A DNA stretch of 5,522 nucleotides from Gemmataceae bacterium. GTDB lineage: Bacteria > Planctomycetota > Planctomycetia > Gemmatales > Gemmataceae. Shown one piece after another: positions 1 to 4,086 of the stretch (its first letter is position 1; each line of letters opens with the position of its first letter). The notes under the pieces are model-generated. The model did not search any database. It was not told the DNA's origin and was given only the letters and a program-made list of their open reading frames with translations. Location of the stretch: the NCBI GenBank assembly GCA_020847555.1, contig JADLBT010000202.1, positions 1-5,522 on the forward strand. The letters run 5' to 3'. Position numbers and translations under genes: made by a program.

Positions 1-561
1 CAACCGCCGGTAGATTTCCTCCCCGGAGAGTCCCGCCGAGGGGCCGGCCTGCACCATCACTTCTTCCTTGCCGGGCTTTTTATCTTTCCCGTCCTTGTCC
101 CCGGCGGGAGGTTCCTTGACAGGCGATCCCTTGATCGGCGGCACCTTGACCGGCGGGTCGTTCACGGAGGAGTCCTTGGCCGGACCTCCCCTGGCGGGCG
201 GTTGTTTCTGCGGCGCCGGCTTCCAGCCCCCGCCGTCTTCGGGCGCCTTGCCCTGCGCGACCGGCTGCCCCTCTGGCCGGCCGGGCCGCTCCGGATCCCG
301 GCTCAGGAGCGCCCACGCCAGGAGGATGCTGGCGGCGGCACTCAGTCCCACCAGCCCGCCTAGCAGCAAGCTTTTCGACGACCCGCCCGCGGGTGCCGGG
401 GGCGGCGCCAGTTCGCCGCTGCGGAGCAACGAAACGGCCGTCTCCTCCTGGATGAGGACACGCAGTTGCTGGCCGCAGGCTCCACACCCCAGGACGGCCC
501 CGCTCTTCAGGGCGGGGCGCTGAACGGCAGTGTGGCAGCGGGGGCAGGTGTACTCGAACAT
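1..561 (-). CDS. Zinc-ribbon, single-pass membrane protein, 3'-truncated by window edge (possible trypsin-like peptidase)
   Basis: The first 187 codons are visible; the frame is open to position 1 and continues outside the window. The start is the ATG at 561, preceded by a strong GGAGG with 5-nt spacing. Residues 6-29 form a compact zinc ribbon (C6-x2-C9 and C26-x2-C29). Residues 64-87 are a hydrophobic helix with basic flanks, so the ribbon should be cytoplasmic and the rest extracytoplasmic. Residues 88-170 are a Pro/Lys/Gly-rich linker containing degenerate pentapeptide repeats of the type x-P-P-[VI]-K. The last visible residues, GEEIYRRL, resemble the segment that in Gemmata-type proteins often precedes a trypsin-like serine protease domain; that is from memory of the family, and the catalytic domain itself is not visible. 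The gene is divergent from the sigma factor gene. Coding status and topology are well supported; the peptidase assignment is tentative, and another extracytoplasmic domain is possible. Confidence 0.8.
   Translation of the reverse strand, partial: MFEYTCPRCHTAVQRPALKSGAVLGCGACGQQLRVLIQEETAVSLLRSGELAPPPAPAGGSSKSLLLGGLVGLSAAASILLAWALLSRDPERPGRPEGQPVAQGKAPEDGGGWKPAPQKQPPARGGPAKDSSVNDPPVKVPPIKGSPVKEPPAGDKDGKDKKPGKEEVMVQAGPSAGLSGEEIYRRL
116..190. repeat. Degenerate 15-bp tandem repeat, five units, inside coding sequence
   Basis: A TTGAC-like core recurs with an exact 15-bp period: TTGAC at 116, TTGAT at 131, TTGAC at 146, TTCAC at 161 and TTGGC at 176. On the minus strand this encodes residues of about 124-149 of the membrane protein, giving the pentapeptides PPVKV, PPIKG and SPVKE with more diverged neighbours. 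The unit is a multiple of three, so copy-number change would alter linker length without breaking the frame. Such Pro/Lys repeats usually make an extended spacer between a membrane anchor and a folded domain. Confidence 0.7.
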
Positions 562-566
562 GGGTG

Positions 567-571
567 CCTCC
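567..571 (-). promoter_or_regulatory. Ribosome binding site of the membrane protein gene
   Basis: On the minus strand GGAGG lies 5 nt before the ATG at 561. It fixes that start and argues against shadow frames in this region. Confidence 0.75.
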
Positions 572-693
572 GGCTAACGGTGCCTGGTGAACGAAGTGCG
601 GCCCGCGTCTCAACGGCGCTGACCGTCGAGGCGTGCGGAGTCTGGGAGTTCAGGCCGGGGGGACGCGAATACCGCGTGTGGTTGAGCCGACGA

Positions 694-715
694 CTCCCCA
701 ATGTAGCTCCCCATT
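694..715. repeat. Imperfect 9-bp direct repeat, possible operator
   Basis: CTCCCCAAT (694-702) and CTCCCCATT (707-715) differ at one base and start 13 bp apart. The second copy overlaps the candidate leftward -10 box. The spacing is near but above one helical turn. Two short copies can arise by chance in GC-rich DNA, so a regulatory role is speculative. Confidence 0.3.
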
Positions 716-739
716 CTACCAATCGCCAAAGTCAGGCAA
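713..739 (-). promoter_or_regulatory. Possible leftward promoter for the membrane protein gene
   Basis: On the minus strand TTGCCT (734-739) is followed after 15 bp by TAGAAT (713-718), which differs from the -10 consensus at one position. The spacer is shorter than the preferred 17 bp and the -35 match is partial, so this is only a candidate. A start near 706 would give a leader of about 145 nt. The -10 box abuts and overlaps a direct repeat that could be an operator. Confidence 0.3.
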
Positions 740-775
740 AACCCGCCACCTGTTAGAAAAAAAATGATGCGCGGG

Positions 776-787
776 GGCGCCGGCGCC
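776..787. repeat. Perfect 12-bp GC palindrome
   Basis: GGCGCCGGCGCC is a perfect self-complementary sequence just upstream of the sigma factor promoter motifs. It could form a short hairpin or be a dimeric binding site, but G/C-only palindromes are common at this base composition. Confidence 0.4.
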
Positions 788-825
788 GGGAACTTGCTGG
801 TTGCCCCAATGGGTCCGGTTATAAT
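788..825 (+). promoter_or_regulatory. Promoter region of the sigma/kinase operon with overlapping housekeeping and ECF-like motifs
   Basis: A perfect TATAAT occupies 820-825, about 79 nt before the sigma start codon; a transcript would begin near 832. No good -35 hexamer lies at 17 bp: TTGCTG at 794 is 20 bp away, and there is no TGn extension. Separately, GGGAACTT at 788-795 resembles the classic ECF -35 element (GGAACTT), and GGTCC at 812-816 contains a GTC about 17 bp after it, where an ECF -10 would be. The region may therefore carry a housekeeping promoter, an autoregulated ECF promoter, or both. The -10 box is clearly visible; the ECF reading is inference from known ECF promoter motifs. 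Confidence 0.5.
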
Positions 826-893
826 ACCTGGCGTGTTGTGGCGACCTGTTTCGGCCAACCCTGTCTCTCGAAACCACACCCTGTACCCCGCGT

Positions 894-897
894 GGAG
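894..897 (+). promoter_or_regulatory. Ribosome binding site deciding the sigma factor start
   Basis: GGAG lies 6 nt upstream of the ATG at 904. An in-frame GTG at 838 would add 22 residues, but it has no such site and would sit only a few nt after the predicted transcript start. Confidence 0.65.
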
Positions 898-903
898 ACC
901 TGC

Positions 904-1497
904 ATGACGGGCGAACAGTCCGTTACCTTCTGGCTCGACCAGCTCAAGGCGGGGGACCGGGAGGCCGTGCAACCGCTGTGGGAGCGCTACTTCGGCCAGC
1001 TGGTCGTGCTGGCGCGGCGGCGCCTCCAGGGCGTCCGCCGGGCGGCGGCCGACGAGGAGGACGTCGCCCTCAGCGCGTTCGACCACTTCTGCCGGGCCGT
1101 CGCGGTCGGCCGGTTCCCGCAGCTCCAGGATCGGGACGACCTGTGGCGCCTGCTGGTCGTGATCACCGAGCGCCAGGCGATCGACCTCGCCCGCCGCCAG
1201 GGCCGCGCCCGCCGCGGCGGCGGGCTCGTGGTCGGCGAGTCGGGGATCGAGGGCGCAGGCGGGCTGGCAGCGGTGCCGGCCCCGGAGCCGACCCCGGAGT
1301 TCGCCGCCCTGCTCGCCGAGGAGTCCGAGCGCCTGCTCGCCCTGCTCCCGGACCCGGTGCTCCGTCAGCTCGCCCTCCTCAAGCTGGAGGGACACGCGAA
1401 CGAGGCGATCGCGGCCCGGCTCGGGTGCGCCCTGAGGACCGTCGAGCGCAAACTCGCGCTGATCCGCGAAACCTGGAACCCCGAGGTGAATCGATGA
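904..1497 (+). CDS. ECF-type RNA polymerase sigma factor (planctomycete PF07638-like)
   Basis: The 197-residue product has the two domains of an ECF sigma factor, which directs RNA polymerase to a specific promoter set. Region 2 spans about residues 8-105: the acidic patch D50-E-E-D53 followed by VALSAFDHFCR corresponds to region 2.2, and LWRLLVVITERQAIDLARRQ (80-99) to regions 2.3-2.4, which melt and read the -10 element. A variable linker (about 105-135) joins region 4 (about 136-190), whose helix-turn-helix EGHANEAIAARLGCALRTVE (162-181) binds the -35 element. The sequence closely resembles sigma factors encoded beside Ser/Thr kinases in planctomycetes. No C-terminal extension or membrane segment is present. 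The ATG at 904 was chosen for its ribosome binding site. The stop overlaps the kinase start in ATGA, so the two proteins are probably made together. Ser57 stands where many ECF factors have an acidic residue. The regulon is unknown. Confidence 0.92.
   Translation: MTGEQSVTFWLDQLKAGDREAVQPLWERYFGQLVVLARRRLQGVRRAAADEEDVALSAFDHFCRAVAVGRFPQLQDRDDLWRLLVVITERQAIDLARRQGRARRGGGLVVGESGIEGAGGLAAVPAPEPTPEFAALLAEESERLLALLPDPVLRQLALLKLEGHANEAIAARLGCALRTVERKLALIRETWNPEVNR
1483..1488 (+). promoter_or_regulatory. Ribosome binding site of the kinase, inside the sigma gene
   Basis: GAGGTG lies 5 nt before the kinase ATG at 1494, within the last codons of the sigma gene. With the ATGA overlap it supports translational coupling and excludes the longer in-frame extension that reaches back to 978. 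Confidence 0.75.
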
Positions 1498-3173
1498 GCG
1501 ACCCCACCCGCGTGGATGCCCATCTCATCGACCAGATTTGCGACCGCTTCGAGGCCGAATGGCGCGCCGGCCGCCGCCCCGCGATTGACGTGTACCTGGC
1601 CGAGGTGGCCGACGTCGGCCGCGGCGACTTGCTGCGCGAGTTGCTCGGGCTGGAGGTCGAGTACCGCCTCCGCCACGGCGAGCGGCCGCTCCTGGAGGAG
1701 TACCAGCGCCGCTTCCCCGCCCACCCGGACGCGGTCCTGACGGTCTTCCACCGATCGATGCCGGCCGTCGCCCGGCACGCGACCCGGCCGGACGAGAGCC
1801 GGCTGGTGTTGACCGCCACCGCCGGGCCGCACCGGGGAGAGGCGTTCACGCTGGAGGGCCACGACGTCTTCATCCTCGGCCGGTCGCGGATGGCCCACCT
1901 GCAGATCAAGGACAACTACTTTTCGCGCGTCCACTTCCTGATCGAGGTGAACCCGCCGCTGTGCCGGGTACTCGACCTGGGCAGCCGCAACGGGACGTTC
2001 CTCAACGGCCAGCAGGTGCAGGCGAGCGAGCTGCACGACGGGGACGAGATCAAGGCCGGTCACACGGCCCTGCGCGTGACTCTCCTCACCGGGGCGCGCG
2101 ACGCGGTCGTCGGGGAGGAGCAGCCGACCCTGAACCTCCCGCCCGCGGGGGCGCCGACCAACCTGACCCTGGAAACCCTGGTCCTCTCCCCGCAGTCGCC
2201 TCTGGCGCAGGCAACGGTCCTCCCCAGCGCGCCTCCCGGAATGACAGTTCCGTTCCCCGCTCCGGCGCCGCCGACAGGAACCGTCGCATTCCACGCTGCG
2301 CCGGCCGTGTCGCCTGCCCCGCCCCAACAGCCCGCCGCCGGCCTGCCGGTGATCCCCGGCTACCGGATCGAGCGCGAGCTGGGACGCGGGGGCATGGGCG
2401 TCGTCTACCTGGCAGCGCGCGAGGCGGACGGCCAGCGCGTGGCGCTCAAGATGGTCGTCCCGGCGGTGGCCGCCAGCCAGGTCCAGCTCCAGCGCTTCCT
2501 GCGTGAGGCCGACATCCTGCGGCAGCTCCAGCACCCGCACATCGTCGCCTTCCGCGAGATGGGCGAGCTGGGCGGGGCCGTGTTCTTCACCATGGACTTC
2601 GTTGAGGGGACGGACGCGGCGCGGCTGATCCGGGACCACGGCCCGCTGCCGGCCCGGGTGGCGGTGCGGATGATCGCCCAGGTGCTGTCGGCCCTGGAGT
2701 ATGCCCACGCCAAGAAATTCGTCCACCGGGACATCAAGCCGGCGAACCTCCTCGTCGCCACCGAGCCGGGGCGCAAGAGCGTCAAGGTAACCGATTTTGG
2801 CCTCGCCCGGGTCTACCAGGACTCCCGGATGAGCGGGCTGACGATGCATGGGGACATCGGCGGGACGGTTGCGTTCATGCCGCCGGAGCAGATCACCGAC
2901 TTCCGCCAGGTCAAGCCGACGGCCGACCAGTACTCGACGGCGGCGACGCTGTACACGCTGTTGACGGGGGCGCTGCTGTTCGACTTTCAGGCGACCGCGA
3001 TGCCGCCGATCGCCGTGGTCCTGCAGCAGCCGCCGGTGCCGATCACCCAGCGTCGCCCGGACCTCCCGCCGGACCTGGCGGCTGTGATCCACCGCGCCCT
3101 GAACAAGGCCCCGGAGGCGCGCTTCCCCGACACGCGCGACTTCCGCGCCGCCCTGCTGCCGTTCGTGACCTGA
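1494..3173 (+). CDS. Soluble FHA-domain Ser/Thr protein kinase coupled to the ECF sigma factor
   Basis: The 559-residue product has three parts. Residues 7-90 form a helical module (ICDRFEAEWRAGRRP, then LLRELLGLEVEYR and EEYQRRFPAHP) seen at the N-terminus of many planctomycete kinases; its role is unknown. Residues 104-197 are an FHA phosphothreonine-binding domain with the core residues G129-R-S131, S144-R-x-H147 and N166-G167. A Pro/Thr-rich linker (198-288) leads to a Hanks-type kinase domain (290-557): glycine loop GRGGMG (297-302), K319, helix-C E338, catalytic H411-R-D413 with K415 and N418, D434-F-G436, and PPE (463-465) in place of APE. All catalytic residues are present, so it should be active. 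HRD makes it an RD kinase, probably switched on by activation-loop phosphorylation (candidates S444, S447, T450, T458). No membrane helix or C-terminal sensor domain is present, unlike PknB-type receptors; the protein ends right after the kinase fold. Its likely partner is the upstream sigma factor; other substrates are unknown. Confidence 0.93.
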   Translation: MSDPTRVDAHLIDQICDRFEAEWRAGRRPAIDVYLAEVADVGRGDLLRELLGLEVEYRLRHGERPLLEEYQRRFPAHPDAVLTVFHRSMPAVARHATRPDESRLVLTATAGPHRGEAFTLEGHDVFILGRSRMAHLQIKDNYFSRVHFLIEVNPPLCRVLDLGSRNGTFLNGQQVQASELHDGDEIKAGHTALRVTLLTGARDAVVGEEQPTLNLPPAGAPTNLTLETLVLSPQSPLAQATVLPSAPPGMTVPFPAPAPPTGTVAFHAAPAVSPAPPQQPAAGLPVIPGYRIERELGRGGMGVVYLAAREADGQRVALKMVVPAVAASQVQLQRFLREADILRQLQHPHIVAFREMGELGGAVFFTMDFVEGTDAARLIRDHGPLPARVAVRMIAQVLSALEYAHAKKFVHRDIKPANLLVATEPGRKSVKVTDFGLARVYQDSRMSGLTMHGDIGGTVAFMPPEQITDFRQVKPTADQYSTAATLYTLLTGALLFDFQATAMPPIAVVLQQPPVPITQRRPDLPPDLAAVIHRALNKAPEARFPDTRDFRAALLPFVT

Positions 3174-3184
3174 AACGCGGTCTA

Positions 3185-3212
3185 CCAGCCGCGCGCGCCA
3201 GCGCGCGGTTGG
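3185..3212. terminator. GC-rich hairpin between convergent genes, likely bidirectional terminator
   Basis: The arms 3185-3196 (CCAGCCGCGCGC) and 3201-3212 (GCGCGCGGTTGG) pair over 12 bp with one G-T wobble around the 4-nt loop GCCA. It starts 11 bp after the kinase stop and ends 14 bp before the stop of the convergent phosphodiesterase, so it can act on both transcripts. Neither side has a T-run, so termination may be weak or factor-assisted; the hairpin may also protect 3' ends. Confidence 0.6.
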
Positions 3213-3226
3213 GGGACACGCCAGCC

Positions 3227-4045
3227 CTACTTTCGCTGCTCGGCCAGACGATCTCGCAGCCACCCGGGGCGGTCGGTCGTGATGCCGTCCACCCCGATCT
3301 CGACCATGCGCCGGGCGACCGCCGGGTCATTCACCGTCCACACGTAGAGCTTCAGCCCAGCCGCCTTCACCGTTTGCGCGTACCCCCGGTCGAGGGCCGG
3401 AGACGCCGACAGATCCAGCCCGTCCGCCCGGATCGCCTTCGCCTTCGCGATCAGCGCCTTGGCGGTCGGCGGTTGTTTGCCCTTCCTGGCCTTCAGGCTG
3501 ACGATCCAGTACGCGGCCAGGTCGGGGCGAGCCTTCTTGACCGCTGCGATGACATCAGCATGGAAGCTGATGACGGCCGTCTGCCCGGGCTTCAGCCGCG
3601 CCGCGCGCAACACTCGGTCCAGTTCGGGAACGATCTCCGGTCCGCACTTGACCTCGATGAACACGCGCTTGCCGGGCGGAACGGTCGCCAGCAGCTCGGC
3701 CAGCGTCGGGATCTTTTCGCCAGCGAACGAGTCGCCCTTCCACCGGCCGACATCGAGGCGACGCAGTTCGGCGAGCGTCAGCTCGGCGACCCGTTTGTCC
3801 ACGCCGGCGACGCGCCTGGTGTCCTTGTCGTGAATCGCGACGATTTTCCCATCCTTCGAGAGGAAAATGTCGAACTCGGATGCATCCGCCCGCTGGCCCC
3901 ACGCGAGCTTGATGGCCGCGACGGTGTTCTCCGGCGCGTCGTGGGACGCGCCGCGGTGGGCGATGATCTCGACGCGCGGCGCATCGGCGACGGCGACCCG
4001 CGGCAGGTTCAGAAGCAGGGCAACGACACAGGAGAAACGGAGCAT
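3227..4045 (-). CDS. Secreted glycerophosphodiester phosphodiesterase
   Basis: The 272-residue product has the GDPD TIM-barrel signature. Family enzymes hydrolyse glycerophosphodiesters, such as deacylated phospholipids, to glycerol 3-phosphate and an alcohol. A signal peptide is visible at residues 1-20 with likely cleavage after AVA, so the enzyme acts outside the cytoplasmic membrane. Motifs in order are AHRGA with H30-R31, PENT (38-41), E57 and D59 in SEFDI, K64-D-G, I71-H72-D, FIEVK with E131, and near the C-terminus YVWTVND (234-240) and GVDGITTDRP (251-260). H30 and H72 fit the catalytic histidines; E39, E57, D59 and E131 fit the active-site and metal-binding acidic residues. Nothing essential appears missing. 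The ATG at 4045 was chosen because a GAGG precedes it and the signal peptide begins there; the frame stays open to 4384, but that part overlaps the upstream gene. It lies 41 bp downstream of the DUF1501 gene on the same strand, so cotranscription is likely. Confidence 0.9.
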   Translation of the reverse strand: MLRFSCVVALLLNLPRVAVADAPRVEIIAHRGASHDAPENTVAAIKLAWGQRADASEFDIFLSKDGKIVAIHDKDTRRVAGVDKRVAELTLAELRRLDVGRWKGDSFAGEKIPTLAELLATVPPGKRVFIEVKCGPEIVPELDRVLRAARLKPGQTAVISFHADVIAAVKKARPDLAAYWIVSLKARKGKQPPTAKALIAKAKAIRADGLDLSASPALDRGYAQTVKAAGLKLYVWTVNDPAVARRMVEIGVDGITTDRPGWLRDRLAEQRK

Positions 4046-4051
4046 CGGAAG

Positions 4052-4055
4052 CCTC
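4052..4055 (-). promoter_or_regulatory. Ribosome binding site deciding the phosphodiesterase start
   Basis: On the minus strand GAGG lies 6 nt before the ATG at 4045. It supports this start over upstream in-frame codons inside the DUF1501 gene. Confidence 0.6.
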
Positions 4056-4086
4056 GGTCGGGGTGTATGGGGCAAGGTAGCCAGCT

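Larger units (their letters stand above)
562..903. other. Divergent intergenic control region (342 bp)
   Basis: This gap separates the minus-strand membrane protein from the plus-strand sigma factor. From left to right it holds the ribosome binding site of the membrane protein (567-571), a GC-rich stretch with no clear signal (about 572-690), a possible leftward promoter overlapping a 9-bp direct repeat (694-739), a run of eight A (757-764), a GC palindrome (776-787), the rightward promoter region (788-825) and the sigma factor leader with its ribosome binding site (826-903). Part of it, about 690-765, is clearly richer in A/T than the surrounding genes, as expected of a promoter region. No tRNA- or riboswitch-like fold was recognised. 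Open frames crossing it look like composition artefacts. Confidence 0.7.

Noticed and set aside
68..523. 151-codon plus-strand frame opposite the membrane protein
   Set aside because: Its Gly/Pro/Ser repeats are the mirror of the 15-bp tandem repeat in the real gene. The minus strand has the zinc ribbon, membrane helix and ribosome binding site.
757..790. Minus-strand rho-independent terminator (GC palindrome followed by a T-run)
   Set aside because: On the minus strand the 776-787 palindrome is separated from the eight T by about 11 nt and its stem is only about 4 bp. No gene ends upstream of it on that strand.
838..903. GTG start adding 22 residues to the sigma factor
   Set aside because: It has no ribosome binding site, starts only about 6 nt after the predicted transcript start, and the added residues do not resemble ECF N-termini.
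610..1395. 261-codon minus-strand frame across the sigma gene and intergenic region
   Set aside because: It is antisense to the conserved sigma coding sequence, has no domain and no ribosome binding site, and would cover the promoter region.
978..1493. Upstream in-frame extension of the kinase overlapping the sigma gene
   Set aside because: It translates to Arg/Pro/Gly-rich shadow sequence. The start at 1494 has GAGGTG and the ATGA overlap.
1365..3263. 632-codon open frame on the minus strand antisense to the kinase
   Set aside because: The translation is a low-complexity Arg/Gly/Val/Leu mix without a recognisable domain, whereas the opposite strand encodes FHA and kinase motifs. High GC content produces long antisense frames.
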